Shown: positions 33,700 to 45,247 of the stretch, in pieces
Position numbering within the stretch: position 1 is the stretch's first letter
Layout of the letters: every line of letters begins with the position of its first letter
NCBI GenBank assembly: GCA_018806985.1
Contig: JADANN010000181.1
Span: 62,001-126,000 of the forward strand
DNA: 64,000 nt
Reading direction: 5' to 3'
From: Angiostrongylus vasorum
Taxonomy: Eukaryota > Nematoda > Chromadorea > Rhabditida > Metastrongylidae
Translations under genes and position numbers: made by a program
The notes under the pieces: generated by a model
Told to the model about the DNA's origin: nothing
The model's database searches: none
What the model saw: only the letters and a program-made list of their open reading frames with translations

Positions 33700-34060
33700 G
33701 CCTCCCAACGGTTTACCGCCTCTTCGTGTCTGGGAGGTGTTCCTGGGTGTCGGCCTGCGATGCACAGAGGGGAGATTTGTCCCCCGGCAAGATCTACCAT
33801 GCTGAGAAAGAGTCCGGCGTTTCCATTAGGAAGCCTAGCCAAGAGTAAAGCAATACCAGGATCCACCACCGTCCTGGTATCAAATTCGCATGGTGGCAAA
33901 TCTCTCTCGATCCACAAGGGCTGCGGCTTCCCGTGGTGGTGACCCCATGAGGCAGAGTTTGGCCAGGCTGACCTCAGGGATTCCAGGGATACACAATGGC
34001 TTAACCAGCAAATCTCCAAGAAGTGGTGATCATGCAGGGCCCCGATCGTGCGATTCCATG
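33700..34060 (+). repeat. Q-family dispersed repeat (full-length form)
   Basis: This runs from ccaacggtttaccgcctctt through ataccaggatccaccaccgt and tgatcatgcagggccccgat. A 144-residue minus-strand frame spans it (34019-33585) but is not conserved in the related copies at 19406 and 62880, so I regard the frame as accidental. Confidence 0.65.
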
Positions 34061-34474
34061 GCTGTTTGAGTTTGGGACTGTTTATCTGCCTTCCCGTAGG
34101 TTGGGTAATATCAACAAAAAAATAACTTTTTGTGCTTAACTGAGCTGAGCGTGTGTTGAGCGACGATCTCGAATGGAAGGATTACAAAGCACATCTTCAT
34201 GATTGGAGCTGCATTGTCCACTTTTTCCACTTTTGCTCAATTCAATATTTAAATAACCTACGCACCACCGACCGGAATGATCTCCATCGTTACCATGCCG
34301 ATACGAGCTGAGGAAGGAGAACTAATTATAGACCAGTCTTGAAAACTAAAGCTTTTTCGATATTCGTTCTCTAAGAAGCACTTTTATTATCAACTTGCAC
34401 TTTTCTCTCCAGCTGTGTCGTTGAAAGCCTAAAGTAGGTTAAATTCTTCACTTGGCAGCCATAATTCTTTAATG

Positions 34475-34690
34475 AATTCTGTCTTGTAAATGAGCCTTAA
34501 CAATACCAAATTCCGACGTTTTGAGTACATCAGCGTAAAATGAATCAACGATTAACCGTCGGTATATGGCTTCCAGCAGGGTTTTACTTCCTCCTTTCAT
34601 CGGAGGACACTTCCTGGAATGATATTCTTAACCATTTCAATATGTCTCACTGATTTCTGATTGTATCTAAAATTAAATTTGAGGAAGTGA
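34475..34690 (-). pseudogene. Block C copy of the conserved coding remnant
   Basis: The minus strand reads LLEAIYRRLIVDSFYADVL and HLQDRIH before the stop, aligned with the frame at 1968-2279. Upstream, a frameshift separates it from FNFRYNQKSVRHIEMVK, so this copy is a pseudogene. The protein is not recognised. Confidence 0.45.
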
Positions 34691-34867
34691 GCGCGTAAGT
34701 GAAGAATTTCTTTCATTTCCCATAGCACTCTTGATATAAGTTCTCCGATCTACGCACTTCCTTTCGCTCAATACGGGTGTTTATATATAGATTTGCCATA
34801 TCAGGTGCATGGCTAAGAAACTACCACATAATTCGAATGACCGACTTTTTTATATACATTTGGGTCA

Positions 34868-34950
34868 ATAATCGATATAATTAATTAGACCAATTAATTA
34901 GTTAGTTAATCATCCCTTTAATTAATCAGTTAATTGACCAATTAAATAAC
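34868..34950. repeat. TTAATTA-rich simple repeat
   Basis: The stretch repeats ttaattaga-, gttagttaat- and caattaaat-type units. It occupies the position at which block A has the GTT/GTTT tract. Confidence 0.7.
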
Positions 34951-36035
34951 GGGACTCATGTCATTCTTAGAGCAGAAATGCCCTCATGTGGGAGACATCG
35001 TCTTTGTCTAACACTCATCTATTCCCTATTTAGTCAGTTAATGCAAAATCCTATCATCGCAGTTGGTTTTTCTTCATCTCCATATTTCCTGTCACAAATA
35101 AATAGACATTACCTGTTGTTACTCGCCAACGTGAGCAACCGTTGAGAGAGAAGTGGACGCGATCTGCAGCCACTTAGATGAAGTAATCCGCAACGAAAAG
35201 TTCTCCGATAGATGGCCAAGGTAAAAAGGAGGGAAATCGAAGGATGATGGAAAATGGAACGTCCAAAGATTGAAAAAAAGGAAACGAAGAGACATGGTCC
35301 GTTGTGCAATCAGCTTTGTACCACCAAATATGACTATTTCTCAAAGATCAGCAAGTGCGTTTTGTTTAAATTTCTGAAGCATTTCCATAACAATGAAAAA
35401 TAGGGGCGCCCTAGGCTAAACAATCCTTCCGCTCGGCACGCATGTGATTCCATCAGACATCCTAGGAATTGGTTATTGTATATTTAGCTTGTGCAGTGAT
35501 TGTTCTGTCCTCCTCGTAAAGTTTAATGCAAACTTGCAGACCCGTGGGAGGCGTGGGAGATTCGGCTAGCGGGAGGAGAGGTAACGAAGTAGCGATGTAT
35601 CCATCCTGCACTACTTTTTGATTGTTGTGCTTCAGTAGCTCTTTGTTCACGGCATATCACAGTAAAACAGTTTATTCCAAATCTTTTACTGTTTTTACAG
35701 GGCGTTTCATTTTTTACGAGTTTCTTATTGGCCTACCGTGAGCTGAAGATGGAGCATTTATTAAATGTATGAACACGGAGATTTCTACCAACCACTACTT
35801 GCGTGCAAAACTCTTCAATCGGCTTACAAGAATAGCACTAATGGTTTATCACGTTTTGAAGTCAACTTTGTTTTTTCAAGTAAGTCCTACTATTTAGTCA
35901 TTTTTTGGGTCAAAACTTTATAACCACAGTGAAGCCTGGCCGCAACGAGTAGGGAGGGACGTGGCGGTTGCGTTGAAGGCGTTAGGGTAGGCCTATACAT
36001 AATTTATACCGAACGCCTCTCAGTTAACTCGAGTT

Positions 36036-36387
36036 TCAGTTGACGTTCGCAAATGCCGTGGGGAAGTTCGTTCCAAATGGCCCCCGATGCCAAAATACGA
36101 ACCACTCTGTTCAAAACACCTTGCCACATCTCTCTCGACCAATTCGCCATGATGACGTTTGTGGTCTGTGCACTTTTTTTTCTTAAAACGAACCTTTGTG
36201 GAAAGGTAAGTAATGCAAACCGTGAGGCTTCCGTTAATTGATAAGTGCATGGTGGAAATTTGTACGATCATCATGGCACTGTCTAGCTGACACATCGCAT
36301 TCTTACCATGCACTTGTACTGCATTGCACAAAGCAGTCACCATGTTCTCGATGATTATGCAGTGTGGCATCATCATGCCTCCAGAAA
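36036..36387 (-). pseudogene. C-terminal exon remnant of the secreted-protein family (copy C)
   Basis: Exon 4a (36221-36387) follows a good acceptor (gttgcag) and encodes SGGMMMPHCIIIENMVTALC and INGSLT. A 55 bp intron (36166-36220; GT...CACAG) separates it from exon 4b (36036-36165), which encodes TTNVIMANWSREMWQGVLNR. An extra base in the G run after ILASG shifts the frame before the end of the conserved tail. The N-terminal exons are absent: block C is interrupted upstream by RTE copy 4. Compared with the intact gene at 45248-51395, the internal intron is retained here. Confidence 0.75.
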
Positions 36388-36739
36388 CTGCAACTAACAT
36401 CTTTACACAAACGTTTGCTTCAATTTGAAAAATCAGACGAGTCCGATAACAAGTTTTTATGTATAATTTTTAGCGTTTTCCAATTTTTGCTTCACTTTTA
36501 TGAGTTCTTTCTCGAACAATTCATAAATTGGTCATCTATTTGAGTAATGCCTAATTTGATAAAAAAGTTGGTCATCCGAAATTTTTTTAGTATTTTATCG
36601 ACTTGTCTTCACATCTACTGTGCGAACCCCAGCAGTTTCCATAATCTATTCGTTTTTTTTTGCATGTATAAACCACTAAGGGTTTCTAACTTTTACACAT
36701 GACTTTGGCTGTTTCTTAGGATTTTCATTTCATATCGAA

Positions 36740-39700
36740 TGTTGCCACGGAGATCCCTCAAATCAGGGATCTCCATCTGGTTAATCGCGAGGCCACGTGG
36801 CTCGTCCACAGGTGGCGGATAGGGAGGATAATTGCAGGCCTAAATCGACCGTTTCTTTGAGACGCAGATGGATCCAGGGCCTGGACTCCCTGCTTCTGCG
36901 GCGCCGATTTGGCACATGCTTTCCGTATTTACGAAGCGTATTCATGCGTGTGTGGGTGCGCTCAAGTTTATGCGGATTGCATTATCCGAGATAATCCGGG
37001 CAAAGCCTGCAATCAAGTGAACTATACGGGAGGAGGTTAGAAGTCGTCTCCAACAAATAAGCTCCAGGTCGCTTTAGGAGAAACTGGTGAGCTACCAGGG
37101 AGTCGTTCCTCGTTCCCCCTGACCACGAAAAGGCCGCATAATCGGCAGCGTTGGGTAGGACGAGCACGGAGGGCTGATAAAATCTCAGAACCAATGAAAG
37201 CTGCCTGGATAGCAATGAACTAAGATGGCGATCTGTACCTACAATGCATGTAGACATGCATCCGAGCCCTCGATAAAAGACCCGATCATGCAAGCGAGCA
37301 AAATAAGGTAAAACGTCATCGGCCTGGCCGAGGGCGAGATGGCACCACCAATTCAACGCCATTATAATACTGGAGAAGAGCTTTCTCGCGGATCATGCGA
37401 CAGCAGACGTTCTCGTCAACACGAGTTTGTCCATGAACATTGATTCATTCGAACAACTTACAACCCGAATCGGACGTTTACGATGAAAGTAATGTGGATC
37501 AATACAGGCTTTGACAATCTTCGCCGTTTACACTCCGACATCAAGCTGTAAAAGAAGAAGTCGAAGCGTTATACGGACTTGGAGAAGTTCTACAGAGAAG
37601 GCCACACATTCTTCAAGGTCATCATTGGAGACTTCAACATCATGATTAGACCAAGAAGAGCGCCTGAAGAACGTCACATTGGGACCCACGGATTAGAATG
37701 GAACGAAAGGGTGAGCGGCTATCTGGGCTTATCATGAAGACCAAGGCCATCCATGGTAATTCGCAATTCTAGAAGCCCCACCCTCAACGCTGGACGTAGG
37801 AGTCTCCAAATGGAGAGTACCATGACGAAATAGACCACATAGTGAATAGAAGGTTTTGCCAAACCGACGTTGCCGTTGTCCCATAATTCTACACAGAATC
37901 AGATCACCGTTTCCTTCGTGCAATATCCTATTTCTAGTAGAAAGGAGAAGAAACCGCTAAATTCAATAATTGAAGCACCAGAAGCGCCTTAAACTGGGTT
38001 CTTCAATTCATTAGTCGGCTGTTGTGAAGATGCCGTTGTCGATAATCTCGACGAGGAATACGACCGGCATATTCAACATCTTAACATTAGCGCTATGAAA
38101 GCTGAAAGTTCGAAAGTCCCCAAGAAAATCGCAGCACTGTAGGCCACCGCGAACTAACGTCCGAACTTGCAAGACAATGTAGAGACGATAAAGAAGATCT
38201 TAAACAGGGAACAGCAGCAGTAATGGTTGAAGCTGCAAAGGCTGGGAAAAGCAATCGCAAAGCCCACCAAAACTTCGCCAATTATAAGACCAACATTATT
38301 ACACTCCGATGCCCAGATGGAGCAGTTGCAGCGTCCAGAAGTGCAATGGAGAAAATCATTCACGGATACTACATCTCTCTCATCAGATATCTCTGATACC
38401 TACGTCCCACTTTCCGTCGTATGAAATAAAGGAGGATGGATATGTTGTGCCACCGATTCTTCTTTCCGAAATCCGGCATGCCATTTCGTTCGTCGGCAAA
38501 AAGTGAAATAGCACCAGGTCCGGAGAGAATAAGATTGGAACACCCGAAGAACCTTCTGTCAGTCCTCGTAAACACACTATCTCAGTTGTACACACGTTGC
38601 CTCTCTGAATGCAAGGTCCCTGCTCAATGGAAGACATGCAAGGCTGCGCTAATCTTCAAGAAAGGTGATCTCCAAGATATCGACAACTATCGCCCAATCT
38701 GCTTGTCTGTCGTCTACAAAGTTTCCACTTGAGTCATCCTAAATAGGATTGACAGAACACTGGACGAAGGGTAGCCATGTGAGCAAGCAGGGTTTCGAAA
38801 AGGATTTAGTACGGAGGACCACATTCACACGATAATAAGATTCAGTGAAGCATTGCGAGTGTTCAAAGACCGTCTTACTTTTATCGATTTATAGAAGGGC
38901 TTTGATTCAAATGAAATAGAAGCAGTTATGGAAGCCTTTGATAGAAAAGGAGTCCCTACTCAGTAAATAAAGATTCTTCATGAGTTGTGCAAAAAATTCA
39001 CAAACAAGATATCTCCATTCTGCAACGATATTAACATCGACGTTAAAGCAGGGGTTAGGGAACGATACCATCTCGCCAAAATTATTTAGCACTACTCTCG
39101 AGAACGTCATTCGAACATTGGAATGGTATAATATAGGAGTGAAAATCGATGGTCGGCAGTTCTTCGCTTTGTTGATGACATCGCCCTTATAACACCAGAC
39201 GTTAGCGAAACGGAACGTATACTTGAAGATTTTGATAGAGCCTGTGAAAAGATCGGTCTTCGACTAAATCTCCAAACACGATGTTCATGGGGAACGGATT
39301 GGTTTCGTAAACTCCATTCACGCTCAACGGAACGAATATCTCCGAATGCTCCAGTTATGTCTATGTAGGTCGGGAAATCAATATGATGAACGACTTAGCT
39401 CCAGAGCTGAGCAGAAGCAAACATGCGGCTGAGGAGCTTTGAAGAGCACCGTGAATGTAGTGAACAGTACAAAGAACATCCAACGCCGTGCCCACCTTTT
39501 TGACTCAACGGTACTTCCTGCCCTAACGTGTGTGTCAGAAACCTGGTCGCTGCGTAAGCAGTATGAAAGGTCACTCAGCGTTATTGAACGCGCACTCGAA
39601 AGGACGATGCTAGGAGTATCCCTTTTCACGCAAGTAAGGGAGTGGATTCGAAGCTCCGACCTGCGTGACCGATCAAAAAATCAAAGATGCTGTTCTATAC

Positions 39701-40015
39701 GCCTAAACAGTGAAGATATAGTGGGTCGGACACGTAGTGCGTATGAATGACAACCAATGGACGACAGCCGTTAGTGACTGGATTCCTCATGATGTCAAAC
39801 GCACTGCGGGAGGATCACCGACCCGACGATCATAATTCTTAATGAAAAGCATAGAAGAAAGATATGATGCTCAACTACTTCCTAGGGGCGAGCAGAACCT
39901 ACTGAGCTACTCTTGCAGGGCAACAGCGAAAAATGAAAGACGTACTGGCGCCTGCTCGAGTCACTCGACGATCAACGGGACTGCGGGTGATACGGGTGAA
40001 TGTTTTGTTTCAAAA
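36740..40015 (+). mobile_element. RTE-clade retrotransposon copy 4 (decayed, near full length)
   Basis: The 5' UTR (F-type) is 36740-37200. The endonuclease follows (about 37205-37950), with pieces such as the FNIMIRP-type segment near 37640 equivalent to GDLNAKIG. The linker is near 38100-38300. The RT reads APGPERIRLEHPKNLLSVLV near 38515, NYRPICLSVVYK near 38685 and LRFVDDIAL near 39160, so the two Asp of the catalytic box are both kept, with Val replacing Ala. The C-terminal part contains SLRKQYERSLSVIERALERT (39550) and ends near 40015 with CGGGTGATACGGGTGA. Frameshifts and stops elsewhere make it inactive. Its insertion truncated block C. Confidence 0.9.
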
Positions 40016-41213
40016 TATATGACCCGGTGTTTGAAAAAGGAGCTACGAAGAACATCAGATGCCAACACTTGTTTTCTCTGCTGATTTGACGCTCAGCGTA
40101 GTTTCTGTGGTTGTAATTTTGCCTGTATCGTCGAAAGTTTATTGTGGTGCAGATATTTTCATTAGCAGATTAAACTATATCATCAAATCACAGAATTATT
40201 CTTCACAAGACAACATCCCGATCGACTTTCTTCTAAAAGGCCTTCTGCTAACGGATCCGCCTTGAATGAATAGGAATTATTCTGGAAAACATTCATCATT
40301 TCATGCGACTCCCTTTCCCGTAATAGTCAAATAATCTGAAGCATTATCACTACACCATGATGTGAATTCTCCGACTCTCGTTGTAAGACGTTATGTTTGC
40401 AGAGCGCCGATGACAATTCGGGAGCGCCAGCCATGCTGCGTCATCGCCGATCTATTTCCGAGATTTTTTATGAACAATGAATAAAGCTCAACAAGCCACT
40501 TCGAATCGTTGCAGCTGATTTGCTGATCGACGAACAGACCGCTGTTATGGTCTCAATGCGATAATTCCGTTTGCAAGCGAATCTCGTAGAATAGAGAAGA
40601 ACCACTAGGCTACCAAATTTGCAGTTGAGATTCCTGCGAGTTTATCATTTCACTAAGAAATCACAATAGGCACAGTTTTAATCACACTCCACCACTGTGC
40701 CAAACCATTAAATTTAGCGGCAAATAATGTGTTTTTTTATGTAGCGTGGCTCCTTTTTATCATAATTGGCTTTAACGTAATTCGCTTCGCAGCGTGCGCA
40801 GTTGACCTAGGCCATGCGTTGGCCTGTCGAGTCTTATAAAAGGTTGTCGTTGAGTTATGTAGCATGCCATTAAGAGCAACTAACACCAAGCTTTTGAATC
40901 AGGCTAACTCTTTCCCACTTCAATAAAACGCTACAGTTGTGTTAGATTGTTTATAGAGTCATGCCTTTGTGTGTAAAATCGTTGCTCTCATAACGAAAAT
41001 GCGAGTAGAAAACTACTGGAGACAGACGACATTTCTGAAGACTTGAAAAACTTTTTCATATCGATGCAGTAATTCTGGCATCGTTCCAATATCTCCACAT
41101 ATGTAGACCAACGACGTCAAGAAATAATTTCTTATACTTACCCATAGTTATTTTTCTCACATTCACTGAGCGACGAGCTCAAATGGAAACATTATAAAGC
41201 ATGTTACACGATT
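40016..41213. other. No recognised feature
   Basis: About 1.2 kb lacks matches to other parts of the window and has only chance frames. Confidence 0.45.
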
Positions 41214-41510
41214 GAGGGCGCGTGTAGCGCTGTGATCGGAGGCGCCCTGCCATACTCACGAGAAATCGAACCCCGCGCCCTTGGCCCATTAAGCTTTCCA
41301 TGCCTCCGGGGTCTGCAAATTGGTACCAGGCTTGTCTGGGTGGATAGCAGCACTGGCTCGATGCATCGGTAGGCCACCGCGAGTCATTGTGAAGGCCAGA
41401 TATGCATTCAATCACCTCCAAACGATGCTTGATGATATCGAATGCATGGCGCCTCCCTCAGGGACTGACCAACGCCGAGAGCTTTATCTCCTTTTTATTA
41501 CAGCATGATG
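41214..41510 (+). mobile_element. tRNA-derived SINE, plus strand
   Basis: This starts gagggcgcgtgtagcgctgt (A-box region at 41225) with a B-box-like AAATCGAACCCC at 41263. The body includes gcaaattggtaccaggcttg and cgatgcatcggtaggccacc, and it ends near tgaccaacgccgagagcttt. Confidence 0.75.
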
Positions 41511-41620
41511 GTGCCTTGTTCAGTTGGGAACAACTTGCTGTAGAGATAACCCGCGCGGCATGGATGTGCGGTAATTCGAAATCAGAATGAAGCCACAACA
41601 GGTGCACATCCGCTGGGCAG

Positions 41621-41627
<7 letters not shown>

Positions 41628-41651
<24 letters not shown>

Positions 41652-41652
41652 T
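41628..41652. repeat. TA dinucleotide repeat
   Basis: About twelve uninterrupted TA units. Confidence 0.9.
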
Positions 41653-41683
41653 TAACTAAAATTTAGAATAATCATACACCTAC

Positions 41684-41762
41684 CTTCACTGCTCAGAGAG
41701 AATGACTCGTTCTCTTCAACATTTCTCGAAATAACTTCATCATTATCGCGTTGGTTCATCAT
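41684..41762 (-). CDS. Candidate first coding exon, unrecognised
   Basis: On the minus strand, ATGATG is followed by 26 codons (MMNQRDNDEVISRNVEENES and on) and a strong donor, GAAG/GTAGGTGT. The acidic composition and the good donor suggest an exon, but no further exon could be joined and there is no paralog in the window. Confidence 0.2.
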
Positions 41763-42149
41763 GGTGAAAAAGAACTCCTCACAGGTGTTCGATCTTTGAG
41801 AGCAATGCCTTCACAGCGTTTGATTTCTTTACAGCTGTCAATTCTGACTCAATTACAGTGTTTAACGCTACTCGTACATCATTGAGCGTCCACCAGCATT
41901 CCAACACTTTTAACAATAGGTAGAACCAGTCCACCAGCTGACACAATTGTTGTAAAGAAGCGGTAACTCGAACGTGTCATTCTGAAGAAACTGCTTACGC
42001 TTAAACCAGGAAAAAATAGGAAGTTCATCTAAGACGCATTTACGTTTTCATGCGAGCTGCTTAGGGGCTAGTTATCAAACTTGTGAAGCTTCATCTAATC
42101 GAATGTGTTGTTGTAAAATTTCCGACATGAAATGTTAAACAGTGTGTTG

Positions 42150-43935
42150 CCATTCGTTCTAGGGTTCTTCTCATTTATCCAAAAGGCCTGAAGAAGTTTC
42201 CGTCTCCGCACGCCTTACAGGAAATCAGATAAACTGCACCCGAGCTCATACCATCACTGTTCCCACCATTAGGGCAAATTATGCAATATTGCGTTGCACA
42301 TAGACGGTCATATAGGCGGTTGCGAACTAGCTGACGCCGAAGACCATCCCGTTGGTGTTTTAATTATCGCTGCCGTTTCCTTTAGACATACCCTTCTTAA
42401 GTGTGCGCTCTAATCGCATGCAACCTCTATGAGTTTTAAGACTGCCTCCGCAATCTGGGCCAAACGGGAAATATCGAATATTGATGAAAATAAGGAAGTG
42501 CCGACATTAACAGCACCTTCCTTTCCTATAGGTTTCTATAGAATGCAGAAGCATAACGTTGAAACTGACATAGAATACCCGCATGTTTCGCCGTAAATGT
42601 ACTCAAAATTCTTAGTCACTATAGCGATAGAAAGTTTGTCTCTAATCTACAGCCGCACAAAAATGTGCTATGCAACAAGTTAGAAAATTAATAAATTCAA
42701 TGACCATTAGATAGATTATCAGTCAGCGGTAAGTGGGAGAGTTTGACAGTTAATTTCTCGACAGACGTCAGGATGAAAGGGCAAACGCCTTAGTTGCTAC
42801 CTTCTATCTCCTACCATCTGTAACAGAATACAAAAGCTCGATGCCGAAAAATAAACAATCAATGGGTAAAGTGGGAAAAGGACGGCAGGCTTAAAATGAT
42901 TGGTTATTTCAAACCATAAAGCCAATAGACAAACATGTGTCGTCTTATCCCTTATTTCTTAAAAGACATAAATTAGTATCAGCTGAGGATGTTTCTTCAA
43001 CTAATCATTCATCATCGTTCAATGTTAGACCCATTATCAGCTGTGCATACGGGCCAACAGTTAACAACGTAGTTTCTAAGCCTAATACTTATCCGGTTTT
43101 TTAACATAATGCAGGTCGCCTCACGAGCATCCAAATCTTCGTGCAACGTCTACGTAACGCGTTTCCTAACAATGCATGCGTGATGTCCTTCGACGTTTCC
43201 GCGCTTTATACCAGCGTATCGAATGACTCCACAATACAAAGCAATTCTCTGACTACCTGTTGAAAATGAAGGGTGAACAGACATGCATGGACAGCCTATT
43301 CAGCAGCTTATGGCTTTCTTAAAGAAGCAGTTTAAACAGTTAGAGTTCTAGCAATTGTTAAGTGATCGAATAAATGACCCTTGTTAATTTTTGATTGTGG
43401 TATAGATCAATTAGGCCTTGTATAATGGAATTGGAAAATGACAGCTGGAATTGGTTTCGAAATTATTCGAGAAATAGTTTTCATGGCAAAAGACAACTAT
43501 GCTGTGTTTGGAACGCTGTTTGTGAGTGGTATCTGCTTTTCTGTAAAGCTGAAAGACATAGATGTAGAACTGTTTCTCTAATCCTTTTCTCTTCCATACA
43601 GCAAAAAAGCATGTAGATCCTTACAGAGCTACTCAGCAACGCCTTGAACATACTGCTGCTGCACTTTGCGATTCATCCATAGTCCTCATAGAACTTTTGC
43701 AAATAGAATGTCGTATGAATATCTTGTTGCACAATGGCTGTAGAACTAAAGTAGAAACGACCTTACCTAGTCTTTTGGCAGAAAGAATGCAAACATCTAA
43801 ACATTCTTAGATCTAAATTCGCTCAAATCTTTTCCTTAATAGTTTTTCATCCAAATAATTTTAGAGAACGTGTGAAAATATCACTTGTAACTCAAAGTTA
43901 AATTTCCACAAAAACACTAGAGCAAATTTGTTTGC
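42150..43935. repeat. Block F, paralogous to 28850-30930 (block E)
   Basis: Alignment begins at catttatccaaaaggcctga and runs through the region near 43430 containing gaaaatgacagctggaattg to the acactagagcaaatttgttt segment. I recognise only a PLE RT fragment in it. Confidence 0.6.
43110..43260 (+). mobile_element. Penelope-like reverse transcriptase fragment (block F)
   Basis: The frame reads RLTSIQIFVQRLRNAFPNNA and CVMSFDVSALYTSVSND, the PLE-type RT motif with the first catalytic Asp and the YT.VSND continuation. The downstream palm is lost. The motif is better preserved here than in block E. Confidence 0.65.
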
Positions 43936-43940
43936 TGCAG

Positions 43941-44122
43941 ATGGAAACCATCCACAGTGGCTATTTGTGCGTGTCCGGTTTGCCACTGCGTAATGGCAAC
44001 GAAGACATGGAGGAGATCACCGACATGTTGTCGTCCGAACTGCTTCAAGCTCGGAGTTCGGGGATTCCGCATTCCACATCCACCTGGTGAAAGAGTCACC
44101 ATTCGTGTTGGAATTCACACAG
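43941..44122 (+). pseudogene. Receptor-type guanylyl cyclase exon remnant
   Basis: After an acceptor (tttgctgcag) the frame reads METIHSGYLCVSGLPLRNGN and EDMEEITDM; later, in another frame, FRIPHPPGERVTIRVGIHTG, before a possible donor at ACAG/GTTACC. These are the catalytic-domain segments of receptor guanylyl cyclases, where V(E/K)TIGDAY/GYL.VSGLP..NG and IRIG.H.G are typical. At least one indel separates the two frames, and the GDGY motif reads HSGY. No neighbouring catalytic or kinase-homology exon was found, so it is an isolated broken exon. In nematodes this class (gcy genes) is large and mostly sensory. Confidence 0.8.
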
Positions 44123-44958
44123 GTTACCAATCCCATAGATATTTGTAACATACTTTACAGTTTATTAAGATTTAGTGATTTTCATTTAGAAAGTATAACA
44201 GTCATGAAAACTGCATCGGTTAGCTTGACTGTGCTAGCCATTAAATCCGATCGTGAAGTATAGTTTGTCCGTTACAAGAACGATGTCCACTACAGAACAG
44301 TGGACAAAACTTTACTAGCAAAGATGCGATGGATGTCGGTGTTGGAATAGTCCTAAAGTCCCATATAGTAGCTTTTGAACGTGTTAATGTATTTCTTCTT
44401 CAGTAGTAAAGTCGTCGTATTAAATACTTTGGTGTGCTCTGAGAGCCCTCAAAATAACAGGTTTCATCCTACTTTTCAACAGCCCTCTCGCAAAGCTTCA
44501 CTGCACTTCATCCGCTACCAAAGACAATTTTGTTCTAGAGATAATGTCCTTATTGTTTGTTTGATACAAGTTGATAATCACAACTTCAAAGCAGTCGTAA
44601 ATCGAAGCCAATGACGATCTCTTCGTGATTACCATTTTTGGCTAAGTGCAGCGGAAAATAAATAAACGCCTTATCACACAATATAGGTTTTTTCAATAAC
44701 ACGTATAAGTTGGAAAGGCTTCGGACTATATAAAGACCAATAATGACTAGAAGCAGTGTTAGAAAACGTCACATTACGGAAAATGTTAAAGAACAATACA
44801 TCTTGAAACCACTTACGAGACCAGTACTAAACAAGAAATAAGTGCGAAGATTCCCAAGTTACACCTGAACCGGGTCACGTGCGAGTCTGAGATTTCAAAA
44901 CACCGGAACTGTTGGGGAAAGTGTTTGTTTAGCATGACATCCGAAGGTAGATAATGAA
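44123..44958. other. No recognised feature
   Basis: This spacer lies between the cyclase remnant and block B. Short chance frames only. Confidence 0.45.
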
Positions 44959-45247
44959 CGTATGAGGTCAGTGTATTTCATGTTTTACAAGTTTTCTTTT
45001 TTGACCTGCCATGAGCTGATGATGGAGCATTTTGTAAAAGTATGAACCCTAGAGATTTTATCCGGCCACTTCTTGCATGCAAATCGGCTTGCAAGGAAGA
45101 GCACAAGTAATTTATCATATTTTAAACTCAACTTTGTCTTCAACACAAGTCAAGCCATTGAACACATTTTTGAGTTAGAACTTTATTACCATTCTGAACT
45201 CAATGACAAAAAGTTTGCTTGGAAGGCTTCACTGTTAAACTCGCGTT

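Larger units (their letters stand above)
34430..36735. repeat. Block C, paralogous to 1930-5190 of block A
   Basis: Same-strand similarity begins with the agtaggttaaattcttcact segment, equivalent to 1930. It includes the coding remnant at 34475-34690, the exon-like piece at 35110-35165 and the C-terminal exon remnant of the secreted-protein gene, and is cut off at 36735 by the 5' end of RTE copy 4. A GC-rich stretch of about 70 bp near 35937-36005 (gccgcaacgagtagggaggg) has no counterpart in blocks A or B. Confidence 0.65.

Noticed and set aside
33585..34019. A 144-residue minus-strand reading frame
   Set aside because: It lies across a Q-family repeat, and the frame is not kept in the related copies at 19406 and 62880.
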